Under the pieces are notes generated by a model. It worked only from the letters and a program-made list of their open reading frames with translations, was not told where the DNA came from and did not search any database. DNA of 13,074 nt from Planctomycetaceae bacterium (GTDB lineage Bacteria > Planctomycetota > Planctomycetia > Pirellulales > Pirellulaceae). Position 1 is the first letter of the stretch; each line of letters starts with the position of its first letter. The stretch spans positions 1 to 13,074 of the forward strand of contig JABHUV010000149.1 in the NCBI GenBank assembly GCA_018658605.1, written 5' to 3'. The translations under genes were made by a program, and so were the position numbers. Positions 1 through 5,982 of this stretch are shown piece by piece.

Positions 1-65
1 AGTTGAAGTTTGGAGGCCCAATTCCTACTGGCCCCAGTCATTGTGTGTCCTGGCACTAGAGTCGA

Positions 66-164
66 CGCTTATCTTTATTATCGGATAATAAAAATAGCCG
101 CCTTGAGGGTAGATTGGTCTATCTACCACTAGCTACATCAAGAGTTACCGATAAAAGATAGGTG
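66..164 (+). ncRNA. Candidate structured RNA element (unknown class)
   Basis: Bases 66-76 pair with 154-164 (11 pairs, two of them G-U), bases 77-78 bulge out, and 79-84 pair with 148-153 (6 pairs). Inside this closing stem, 102-106 pair with 138-142 and 108-114 pair with 121-127 around a 6-base loop. The result is a rod of about 100 bases with an internal bubble, loosely like 6S RNA in outline but much shorter. It matches no class I can name. Transcription and strand are not shown by the sequence; plus is chosen because rex lies downstream on that strand. It could also be a regulatory leader or simply DNA-level repeats. Confidence 0.3.
74..92. repeat. 19-bp AT-rich palindrome (9-bp arms, 1-base centre)
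   Basis: TTTATTATC at 74-82 is the exact reverse complement of GATAATAAA at 84-92. It could be an operator for a dimeric regulator. As RNA, 74-81 and 85-92 would form an 8-bp hairpin with a 3-base loop. The left arm is also part of the long stem with 148-164, so the two foldings exclude each other. Confidence 0.5.
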
Positions 165-464
165 GTTTAAGTAAAAAGGGCTGAGTGACGAAAACAGACT
201 GACATTGTGTCCGGTGGTATCGATTGTCAGTACTGTAGGATGTTGTTTACCTCTTGTGGGGTATTTAGTATGGTCTTGGTAATCGAGGTAATTAGCATTG
301 ATTAATCTATATATTGGGACTCTGGCTAACGCTCGTAAACGTAATCACTGGTCGCTAAGTGACCTTGGTTAACAATAAACAGTATGATGTGGTCAGACGG
401 TTTTTCCTTAGGCTGTTATTCTTGGTTGTTTAGTAAAAGCGCTTTATGCGGTAGATTTGTTTTA

Positions 465-1124
465 ATGCCCAACAAAAAAAATCAGCTTTTTAATGCAGAT
501 GGAGACCCGACGGTGCCGCGTGCCGTCATGGGTCGCTTGAGTTTATACCTCCGCGAAGCTCAGCATTTACTGCGTGATGGTCATGAAACAACCAATAGTA
601 CTGAGTTAGGAAAACTATTGGGCCTCAACGGTGCTCAAGTTCGAAAGGACTTCGCCCATTTTGGACAATTTGGGCATCCGGGTATTGGCTACAAGTGTCA
701 AGAGTTGGTTTTTGCGATCAAACGTATCATGGGAACCGACTCGACCTGGAATGTCGCTCTCGTTGGTATTGGTAATCTTGGTCGCGCTTTGTTGCGTTAC
801 AAGGGCTTTAACCAACAGGGGTTTCGATTTGTTGCGGCCTTTGATGTCGACCCAAAATCAATTGGTACTCAGATCGAAGGTGTACCGGTTTATAGTATGG
901 ATCAATTAAGCACAGTAGCTTGGGAGCACAAGATTCGTTTAGCCGCAATCGCTGTGCCATCTCAAGTAGCTCAATCGATTGCAGACGAAGTTGTGGAAAT
1001 CGGAGTCGAGGGCATCTTGAATTTCGCACCGGTTACCATTAACGTCCCAGACAATGTACGAGTGATCGGCGTGGACCTAGCTATGGAGCTAGAACAACTG
1101 GCTTTTACGGTTGTGAATCGTTAA
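465..1124 (+). CDS. rex: Redox-sensing transcriptional repressor Rex
   Basis: Rex is a cytoplasmic homodimeric repressor that reads the NADH/NAD+ ratio; in the family NADH binding releases DNA and induces fermentative and respiratory genes. From the chosen start the protein is 219 aa, the usual Rex length. Residues 15-90 form the winged-helix DNA-binding domain (VPRAVMGRLSLYLREAQ, then VRKDFAHFGQFG and the PGIGY turn). Residues 96-195 are a Rossmann fold with the dinucleotide-binding GIGNLGRALL at 101-110 and the conserved ILNFAPV. The C-terminal helix (GVDLAMELEQLAF) is the domain-swap helix of the family. An in-frame start exists at 384, but its extra 27 residues match nothing in Rex, so ATG 465 is preferred; Shine-Dalgarno signal is weak. 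It looks monocistronic, with a hairpin just after the stop. No full Rex operator was seen upstream, so autoregulation is not shown. Confidence 0.95.
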   Translation: MPNKKNQLFNADGDPTVPRAVMGRLSLYLREAQHLLRDGHETTNSTELGKLLGLNGAQVRKDFAHFGQFGHPGIGYKCQELVFAIKRIMGTDSTWNVALVGIGNLGRALLRYKGFNQQGFRFVAAFDVDPKSIGTQIEGVPVYSMDQLSTVAWEHKIRLAAIAVPSQVAQSIADEVVEIGVEGILNFAPVTINVPDNVRVIGVDLAMELEQLAFTVVNR

Positions 1125-1126
1125 TA

Positions 1127-1179
1127 GGGCTTTCCCGGATTTCTTCATTGAATACCTTCATCGGAAAAAAGCCCCATTT
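1127..1179 (+). terminator. Hairpin after rex, probable terminator
   Basis: GGGCTTT (1127-1133) pairs perfectly with AAAGCCC (1168-1174). Extra inner pairs form between 1135-1140 and 1160-1164 with one bulged base. The stem starts two bases after the rex stop. The tail (CATTTCTAT) is only moderately T-rich, so it may be a weak or partly factor-dependent terminator. Confidence 0.5.
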
Positions 1180-1229
1180 CTATGAATTGCACGCGATACT
1201 CTGCTGGTCGTGAATTGATTTTTTGGGTA

Positions 1230-1235
1230 TATAAT
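1230..1235 (+). promoter_or_regulatory. -10 box for tRNA-Gln
   Basis: A perfect TATAAT sits about 45 bases before the mature tRNA 5' end, a spacing that fits a short tRNA precursor. No good -35 hexamer lies 16-18 bases upstream, so the promoter call rests on the -10 box and its position. Confidence 0.5.
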
Positions 1236-1280
1236 ATGGGCTATTCATTAGTAAAAAGTTTAATTTGTTGGTGGATAAGA

Positions 1281-1351
1281 TACCCCGTAGTGTAATGGTA
1301 ACACCTGGGTTTTTGGTTCCCATATTCTAGGTTCAAATCCTAGCGGGGTAG
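1281..1351 (+). tRNA. tRNA-Gln (anticodon UUG)
   Basis: Full cloverleaf by hand. Acceptor stem TACCCCG (1281-1287) pairs with CGGGGTA (1344-1350), with G1351 as discriminator. The D stem is GTG/CAC (1290-1292 with 1302-1304) around a loop containing TGGT. The anticodon stem is 1306-1310 with 1318-1322; its innermost pair (positions 31-39) is a T-T mismatch. The anticodon TTG lies at 1313-1315 within a 7-base loop. The T arm is CTAGG-TTCAAAT-CCTAG (1327-1343). The weak U1-A72 pair and G73 are identity features of glutamine tRNAs. CCA is not encoded (TTA follows G73), so a CCA-adding enzyme must supply it. Confidence 0.95.
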
Positions 1352-1356
1352 TTACT

Positions 1357-1396
1357 AGCCGTCGTAGTATGATTGTACTATGGCGGCTTTTTCTTT
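1357..1396 (+). terminator. Intrinsic terminator of the tRNA-Gln unit
   Basis: Bases 1357-1369 pair with 1376-1388 (13 pairs, two of them G-U, GC-rich at the base) around a 6-base loop, followed by TTTTTCTTT. This is a textbook rho-independent terminator beginning six bases after the tRNA. It overlaps the 5' extension of the next reading frame, which argues that the following gene starts at 1433 and not at 1373. Confidence 0.9.
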
Positions 1397-1432
1397 GAAG
1401 GTCCACCAATCTGTGTACGTGGGAGGGATGTT

Positions 1433-1930
1433 ATGTTGGAATTTGTTCACCAGCGTCACAAACAGGTAACGTCATTGCGAGCGCCACGGGAGTTGATCAT
1501 TGCTTGTCCGGAAATGCAGAGCCACATCAATGTATCGCGAATGGTGCGGGCTGCTGCCTGTTGTGGAGTCACTCGATTTATTGCTTGCGGAAATGTAAAG
1601 ATCGACCCCAAGATATCGCGTGGTGGGGAGCAACAGATGTCTTTTGAGGTGCGTCGCAGTCTGCGTCCGGTTTTGCAAAAATTGCAGCGTGCAGGCTACC
1701 CGCTGATAGGTCTCGAACAAACAACCAATTCACAAAACATCCATCAGTTCAAGTTCCCTGCTAAATGCGTTTTAATTATTGGCCATGAACGCAAAGGCAT
1801 AATCGATGATGTGCTTCAGATATTAGATCAAACGATCGAGATCCCCGTGTGGGGAGAACCGTTTTCGTATAACGCTGCAACTGCCGCTAGTATGGCACTC
1901 TATGAATACTGTCGCCAATTTCCGAACTAG
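1433..1930 (+). CDS. SpoU/TrmH-family RNA 2'-O-ribose methyltransferase
   Basis: The family uses S-adenosylmethionine to methylate a ribose 2'-OH in tRNA or rRNA, working as a dimer with a trefoil-knot (SPOUT) fold. From ATG 1433 the protein is 165 aa, a minimal catalytic domain without an N-terminal substrate-binding extension. Motif 1 is NVSRMVRAAACCG at 33-45, with the family's catalytic Arg at 39. Motif 2 is LIIGHERKGI at 114-123. Motif 3 is IPVWGEPFSYNAATAASMALYEY at 138-160, where the usual SLN is SYN. The start is set by GGGAGGG at 1421-1427, five bases upstream, and because upstream codons lie inside the tRNA terminator. It stands next to tRNA-Gln, but this is not evidence that tRNA-Gln is its substrate. 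The exact target (tRNA G18, wobble base or rRNA) cannot be read from the sequence. Confidence 0.85.
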   Translation: MLEFVHQRHKQVTSLRAPRELIIACPEMQSHINVSRMVRAAACCGVTRFIACGNVKIDPKISRGGEQQMSFEVRRSLRPVLQKLQRAGYPLIGLEQTTNSQNIHQFKFPAKCVLIIGHERKGIIDDVLQILDQTIEIPVWGEPFSYNAATAASMALYEYCRQFPN

Positions 1931-2020
1931 TCAGCAGGAGATTTGGGTGGTAGTGTCCGACATTTGGTTGTTTTAAACTATTAATGGACATCTGTCTGCG
2001 ACCGGTAAACTGGGACCACT

Positions 2021-2048
2021 AATGAATGCGTAAGTTAGCATTCATTTT
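2021..2048. terminator. Hairpin between convergent trmH-like and arsR-like genes
   Basis: AATGAATGC (2021-2029) pairs perfectly with GCATTCATT (2038-2046) around an 8-base loop. On the plus strand it is followed by TT then AG, giving a short T tract within and after the stem. It abuts the minus-strand stop codon at 2047-2049, so it could serve both genes. The stem is AT-rich and the T tract short, so efficiency is uncertain. Confidence 0.45.
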
Positions 2049-2550
2049 AGATTATGTCGCGGAGGATTTTGTTTGGATCGGTTAGCAAATCTGAGGCTTC
2101 TGTCGGCAGAATTCCCTTGTCGCGTGGATGATACTCGACTTGGAATTTCGGGAATTGTAGATAGCTAGCATCGCCAACGTTGGTTTTGAAAATGTCAGCG
2201 ATCACTTTTTCTATTTGCTCAGGCACAATACGGTAGTAATGATTTTTCCCATCGACACGGGTCGTCACAAAATTGACTTTACGCATCAACGACAAATGAT
2301 GACTGATCGTTGGTTGGTTTTTTCCGAGTGTTTTACAGAGGTCGCGCACATTCATTTCTTTGCATGCGGATAACACGAGGAACAGACGCAACCGAGTGAT
2401 ATCTGACAAGACTTTTAGTGCTGGTACAAGTTGTTGCGCTAAGTCGTCGTGCAAGTTGGACATGGTCGGTACCGGCTGCTCTGGCGGATTTGAAGAACCG
2501 GTCCCTTTTAAAGGGACTTGTTTCTCAACTTCTTGCGGAGAATCATTCAT
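2047..2550 (-). CDS. ArsR-family winged-helix transcriptional regulator
   Basis: A cytoplasmic DNA-binding repressor-type protein, 167 aa if the first ATG is used. Residues 1-30 are polar and proline-rich and look disordered. Residues 37-110 are the ArsR winged helix: LKVLSDITRLRLFLVLS (45-61), then the recognition helix region GKNQPTISHHLSLMRKVNFV (76-95) and the wing TRVDGKNHYYRI (97-108). The metal motif of classical ArsR/SmtB (ELCVCDL) is absent; Cys63 and Cys72 flank the equivalent helix, so metal or thiol sensing is possible but not shown. About 55 C-terminal residues of no known motif follow. An alternative start is Met30 (ATG at 2463), giving 138 aa; no Shine-Dalgarno site decides between them. 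It diverges from the opp operon and may regulate it or itself. Its ligand is unknown. Confidence 0.88.
   Translation of the reverse strand: MNDSPQEVEKQVPLKGTGSSNPPEQPVPTMSNLHDDLAQQLVPALKVLSDITRLRLFLVLSACKEMNVRDLCKTLGKNQPTISHHLSLMRKVNFVTTRVDGKNHYYRIVPEQIEKVIADIFKTNVGDASYLQFPKFQVEYHPRDKGILPTEASDLLTDPNKILRDII
2501..2517. repeat. 17-bp perfect palindrome at the start of the arsR-like gene
   Basis: GTCCCTTT (2501-2508) is the exact reverse complement of AAAGGGAC (2510-2517), with one central base. It lies inside codons for the low-complexity N-terminus if the gene starts at 2550, or 38-54 bases upstream of the alternative start at 2463, where an operator would be expected. Confidence 0.5.
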
Positions 2551-2652
2551 AGATGGGTCGGTCTGTGGGCTCGCCCTACAGTCGTATTTATGTTTTATAT
2601 GGTGCTAGGCGTGAAAACGGGGCGCAGTAGGGTTAAATATTCAAATTTCCGT

Positions 2653-2666
2653 TTGTTGGGCAACAA
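2653..2666. promoter_or_regulatory. Inverted repeat, candidate operator
   Basis: TTGTTG (2653-2658) and CAACAA (2661-2666) are perfect inverted arms separated by GG. The site lies about 100 bases upstream of the arsR-like start and 240 bases upstream of oppA. It is a plausible site for a dimeric winged-helix protein, but no consensus for this regulator is known. Confidence 0.3.
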
Positions 2667-2775
2667 GTAAATGTCATTTTGTCGCGATAGTTGAAGCGCT
2701 CCCTATATGGTTACTCCCGAAGCAGCGATCAAAGACGACACAATTTGGGTCAAATTTTTGAAGGAAAGTCAAAAT

Positions 2776-2892
2776 ATGTCGAATTTAACTGTAAACAACC
2801 ATAATCAATCCAAATCAAGCAAAATTACGTTAACTTCGAACAAGCGAAAGAAGCACGTTTGCATCGATTGCATTGTTGCTGAGGTGCTGTAA
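2776..2892 (+). CDS. Possible small protein or leader peptide upstream of oppA
   Basis: A 38-codon reading frame (MSNLTVNNHN... to ...VCIDCIVAEVL). It has one of the better Shine-Dalgarno sites in the window: AAGGAAAG at 2761-2768, seven bases before ATG 2776. It ends 15 bases before the oppA start, so it could be a translated leader that brings ribosomes to oppA, whose own start has no visible Shine-Dalgarno site. The peptide is Ser/Asn/Lys-rich and ends in a Cys-x-x-Cys followed by a short hydrophobic tail. A longer in-frame start at 2707 lacks a ribosome site. I do not recognise the peptide, and it may be chance. Confidence 0.3.
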   Translation: MSNLTVNNHNQSKSSKITLTSNKRKKHVCIDCIVAEVL

Positions 2893-2907
2893 CATTGTTG
2901 TTATTCA

Positions 2908-4965
2908 ATGCGTCCTATTGATAAGCGTTCGATCAAACACTTTAGAAGGTTGGTATCAAAGTTGGTACGCAAGTTTTTCCCACTATTAATTTTGCTCTTC
3001 TTGTTAGGGGCTGTCGTTTGGGCAGTCAGTATGGGGACTTTGCCGCGCGCGGATTTTGTGTTTAACAACGGCGCAGAAATTAAAACGATGGATCCATCGC
3101 AAGCCACAGGAAGTCCTGAAGGCCGCGTCATTAATGCATTGTTCGAGGGTTTATTGCGGTCGATGCCAGCGGGGGAACCTGATGAGTTGGGACGAATTCC
3201 GATGAAACCGGTTGCCCGAGGTATGGCGGACCGTTTTACAGTAAGCACTGACGGTACCGTTTATCGTTTTCACATTCGCGAAGACGCGCGGTGGACCAAT
3301 GGAGACCCAGTCACAGCTGCAGATTTCGCTTGGTCCTGGATGCGGTTTCTTCACCCAGAGACTGCCTCGGAGTACAACTATCAGTTGTTCTACGTCCGGG
3401 GCGCTGAGAAGTTCAACACAGTTCAGTTAGCCGTGGGTGATAAAGTTGAGGTTGAGTTAGCTGATCGCCAGACGCCGGAGTTATTCCGCCGAGGTACGAT
3501 TCGCCGAGGTATTTTGCGGGAGTTGATATTACCACCGCCCGCTGCTGACACCGTAGACACTGGCAATGAATTAGCCGACGCTGCAGATGCCGTCGAGCCC
3601 ATTGCGGGCAAAGCAATTTTTGTAGTTGAGTTTCAAAACGAGTCGGGCAAGATGCCAGTCACCGAGACCATCGCCTACGCGGTCTCGGCGGACGGTTCAC
3701 TGGCCGGGATAGAGGATCTAAAGCAAGCCTACACGGGTGATTTTTCATTATCTGACGTTCAACCATGCCAACACGTTCTTTATGATTTCAAGGAAGTCGG
3801 TATCCAAGTGTTATCGCCCCAGGACTTAGAGGTCACACTGAACAGCGCGACAGCATTCTTTCCAGAGTTGGTAGCGTTCTATCCGCTGCATCCGGTGCAC
3901 CGTGGTTGTGTTGAACAGTACGGTGCACGGAGGTTTACTAAAGCCGAGCATATTGTGACCAACGGCCCCTTTCGTCTCAAAGAACGACGCATTCGTGATC
4001 GCATTCGCTTGATAAAAAACGAACAGTATTGGAACGCCGCGGAAGTTGAGCTAGAAAGCATCGATGTGATGTCAATTCAATCTGAAACAACAAGTCTTAA
4101 TATGTATTTAACAGGTCAACTCGACTGGGATACAACTCCACCCAATACGATGATTCCCATCTTGAAGAAACGCGATGATTTTGTGTCGACACCGTTTCTT
4201 GCGTCGTACTTTTATCGAGTCAACACTGAAAAGCCTCCGCTTAATAACCCTTTAGTGCGTCGCGCTCTGAACCTTGCAATTGATAAACGCTCAATCGTCG
4301 ACAATGTCGTCAAAGGGGGGCAATCGCCGGCCAGTAGTTTCGTGCCACCGGGAATGAATGGGTATGAAGGTTATCAAGGAAGTGGGCACGATGTGAAATT
4401 GGCCCGTCAATTACTTGCAGAGGCTGGTTACCCCAATGGTAAAGGGTTGCCGCAGATAGAGATTCTGTATAACACCGCTGACAGTCATCGAGATATTGCC
4501 GAGGTTATTCAGCAGGATTGGAAAAAGAATTTAGGTATAAACGTTGTCCTGCGAAACTTAGAATGGGGTTCGTTTCTTGATTCACTACGAACTGGCGACT
4601 ATATGGTGGCACGGTCGGGCTGGATTGGCGACTATCCAGATCCCAATACATTTCTGGATATGTTTGTTACCGGCGGTCCTAACAACCAGACAAACTGGGG
4701 AAATGTGAAATATGACAACAACATTAAAATGGCCAAGAGTGAAGCGGATCCGGTGTCAAGAATGAAGTTGTTTGTTGAAGCGGAGACGATTTTAATGGAA
4801 GAACAGGCCATCCTGCCGATTTATTTTTACGTTTCTAAGAACATGGTACGGCCTCGTATTCAAGGATTTCATGCTAATTTGCAAGATGTCCATCCATTGC
4901 ACTTGATTAAGATTCGCCGCGAAGGATCTGCAGCGCATGATTCGATAGGTGAGGATAGGAACTAA
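2908..4965 (+). CDS. oppA: Oligopeptide-type ABC transporter substrate-binding protein (SBP_bac_5), membrane-anchored
   Basis: This is the extracytoplasmic receptor that captures peptide (or related solute) and delivers it to the permease. The 685-aa protein is longer than E. coli OppA (about 540). Residues 1-23 are basic, 24-42 are a hydrophobic membrane segment, and no lipobox Cys follows, so it is probably anchored by an uncleaved signal. The SBP_bac_5 fold runs from about 49 to 660: the early NNGAEIKTMDPSQATGSPEGRV, the lobe I motif FHIREDARWTNGDPVTAADFAWSWMR, then NGPFRLKE, NNPLVRRALNLAIDKRSIV and the SGWIGDYPDPNTFLDMF region, all typical of OppA. About 120 residues (170-293) interrupt the fold between FYVRGAEKFN and LYDFKEVGIQV; they include an acidic, Ala-rich stretch (209-232). 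The stop overlaps the oppB start by one base. Specificity (peptide, nickel, other) cannot be read from the sequence. Confidence 0.93.
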   Translation: MRPIDKRSIKHFRRLVSKLVRKFFPLLILLFLLGAVVWAVSMGTLPRADFVFNNGAEIKTMDPSQATGSPEGRVINALFEGLLRSMPAGEPDELGRIPMKPVARGMADRFTVSTDGTVYRFHIREDARWTNGDPVTAADFAWSWMRFLHPETASEYNYQLFYVRGAEKFNTVQLAVGDKVEVELADRQTPELFRRGTIRRGILRELILPPPAADTVDTGNELADAADAVEPIAGKAIFVVEFQNESGKMPVTETIAYAVSADGSLAGIEDLKQAYTGDFSLSDVQPCQHVLYDFKEVGIQVLSPQDLEVTLNSATAFFPELVAFYPLHPVHRGCVEQYGARRFTKAEHIVTNGPFRLKERRIRDRIRLIKNEQYWNAAEVELESIDVMSIQSETTSLNMYLTGQLDWDTTPPNTMIPILKKRDDFVSTPFLASYFYRVNTEKPPLNNPLVRRALNLAIDKRSIVDNVVKGGQSPASSFVPPGMNGYEGYQGSGHDVKLARQLLAEAGYPNGKGLPQIEILYNTADSHRDIAEVIQQDWKKNLGINVVLRNLEWGSFLDSLRTGDYMVARSGWIGDYPDPNTFLDMFVTGGPNNQTNWGNVKYDNNIKMAKSEADPVSRMKLFVEAETILMEEQAILPIYFYVSKNMVRPRIQGFHANLQDVHPLHLIKIRREGSAAHDSIGEDRN

Positions 4966-5888
4966 TGCAGTTATTGGTGTTTTTATTGAAACGATTGGGC
5001 TGGATGTTGATCACGGTTTGGGTCGTGTTCACATTATCTTTTTTCTTGATGCGTGCCATTCCAGGTGGCCCCTTAAATGGTGAACGCGTTTTGTCAGAAT
5101 CAGTGCGAGCTCAATTAGAGCAGCGTTACAATTTGGATGACCCATTATTGGTGCAATACGCGACGCATTTATGGAATACAATTTGCTTTGATTTTGGTCC
5201 TAGCTACAAGCTTCAAGACTTCACGGTTAATGAAGTGTTGGCTCAAGGGTTTCCGGTTTCCGCTGCGTTGGGCATTTTAGGAATGACCTTTGCACTTTTG
5301 TTGGGGATGACCGCTGGCGTGGTTTCGGCTGTCCGTAGAACCAGTATTTATGATTTCTCGTTTATGCTATTAGCGACTTTAGGAATCGCCATCCCCAGTT
5401 TTGTGTTAGCGTCTATGGCGATTGTCCTGTTCGTATTTTACTTCCAATTATTCCCAGCGGCTGGTTGGGGTGAACTAAAGCAGATTGTGCTACCGGCTAT
5501 GTGCTTAGGAGCTCCGTTCGCTGGCTATATCGCTCGTCTCACACGAACTGGGATGTTGGAAATATTGAGCAATGATTATATACGAACAGCTTATGCCAAA
5601 GGACTCAGCACGCGGACGGTTATCTTGCGTCATGCATTGCGAGGTTCGATTTTACCAGTGGTCTCCTACTTAGGACCGGCTTGTGCAGGTATCTTAACGG
5701 GCTCTTTAGTGCTGGAAAAGATTTTTGCAATCCCCGGCATGGGAAGCCATTTCATCGAAGCTGCGTTGCAACGGGATTTTACTTTAGGAATGGGGGCTTT
5801 GTTGACGTATACCGTATTGCTCTACGTCATGAACACACTCGTTGACTTATCCTATTCCATCATTGATCCCCGCGTTGTGTTGGAGTAA
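4965..5888 (+). CDS. oppB: ABC transporter permease, OppB type
   Basis: One of the two membrane subunits that form the import channel. It is 307 aa, matching the usual OppB length (about 306). TM1 is at about 9-30 (LGWMLITVWVVFTLSFFLMRAIPGGP, a hallmark of DppB/OppB). After the outer loop (RYNLDDPLLVQYATHLWNTICFDFGPSY) come the five further membrane segments of the BPD_transp_1 domain. The cytoplasmic EAA-type coupling loop is at about 195-230 (MLEILSNDYIRTAYAKGLSTRTVILRHALRGSILP), where the ATPases dock. The C-terminal YSIIDPRVVLE is also family-typical. ATG 4965 overlaps the oppA stop in TAATG, and AGGA just upstream supports translation coupling. Nothing unusual in the reading frame. Confidence 0.95.
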   Translation: MQLLVFLLKRLGWMLITVWVVFTLSFFLMRAIPGGPLNGERVLSESVRAQLEQRYNLDDPLLVQYATHLWNTICFDFGPSYKLQDFTVNEVLAQGFPVSAALGILGMTFALLLGMTAGVVSAVRRTSIYDFSFMLLATLGIAIPSFVLASMAIVLFVFYFQLFPAAGWGELKQIVLPAMCLGAPFAGYIARLTRTGMLEILSNDYIRTAYAKGLSTRTVILRHALRGSILPVVSYLGPACAGILTGSLVLEKIFAIPGMGSHFIEAALQRDFTLGMGALLTYTVLLYVMNTLVDLSYSIIDPRVVLE

Positions 5889-5913
5889 TTGGCTTAATTG
5901 ATTGATAGGCGAG

Positions 5914-5973
5914 ATGAAACTTAAAGAAAAACCTAAATCAGCAACTATCACGACTACACGATTGCTTGAATAA
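5914..5973 (+). other. Very short reading frame between oppB and oppC
   Basis: The 94-base gap between oppB and oppC holds a 19-codon frame (MKLKEKPKSATITTTRLLE) from ATG 5914 to a stop 9 bases before oppC. A weak AGG/GAG precedes it. It could be a coupling peptide for oppC, which lacks its own Shine-Dalgarno site, but such short frames are common by chance. Confidence 0.15.
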
Positions 5974-5982
5974 ACACGTTTT

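Larger units (their letters stand above)
1..464. other. Long intergenic region upstream of rex with several inverted repeats
   Basis: No convincing gene is visible. Two plus-strand frames are open from the window edge for about 20-30 codons and end near 59 and 88; they could be the tail of an upstream gene but show no recognisable motif. The region is rich in inverted repeats: a 17-bp bulged stem (66-84 with 148-164), a 7-bp hairpin inside it (108-114 with 121-127), a 10-bp stem with one bulge (195-204 with 225-235), a 7-bp repeat (247-253 with 285-291) and a 5-bp hairpin (345-349 with 358-362). AT-rich sequence at 308-315 could hold a -10 element for rex, but no good -35 partner was found. 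A Rex half-site-like TTAACAA lies at 369-375 without a matching second half. Confidence 0.6.
2551..2907. promoter_or_regulatory. Divergent intergenic region between arsR-like gene and opp operon
   Basis: About 357 bases separate the two divergent genes. The region holds an inverted repeat at 2653-2666, an AT-rich near-palindrome at about 2636-2649, and a small reading frame (2776-2892, listed separately). A TATAAA-like -10 for the arsR-like gene can be read on the minus strand near 2595-2600, but without a good -35. No convincing sigma-70 promoter was found for opp. Control of opp by the regulator is an inference from position only. Confidence 0.45.

Noticed and set aside
1..88. Tail of an upstream gene at the window edge
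   Set aside because: Two short open frames exist but carry no recognisable motif, and neither can be preferred from so few codons.
203..217. Direct repeat of CATTGTGT (also at 39-46)
   Set aside because: Only 8 matching bases in two copies; not enough for an attachment site, CRISPR or regulatory array.
365..375. TTGGTTAACAA as a Rex operator
   Set aside because: Only one half (TTAACAA) fits known Rex sites; the matching half at the right spacing is missing.
384..464. Upstream in-frame extension of rex (27 residues)
   Set aside because: The extra residues match nothing in Rex, and the start at 465 gives the usual family length.
1373..1432. Longer N-terminus for the TrmH-like gene
   Set aside because: These codons lie in the tRNA-Gln terminator hairpin and its T tract, while 1433 has a strong ribosome site.
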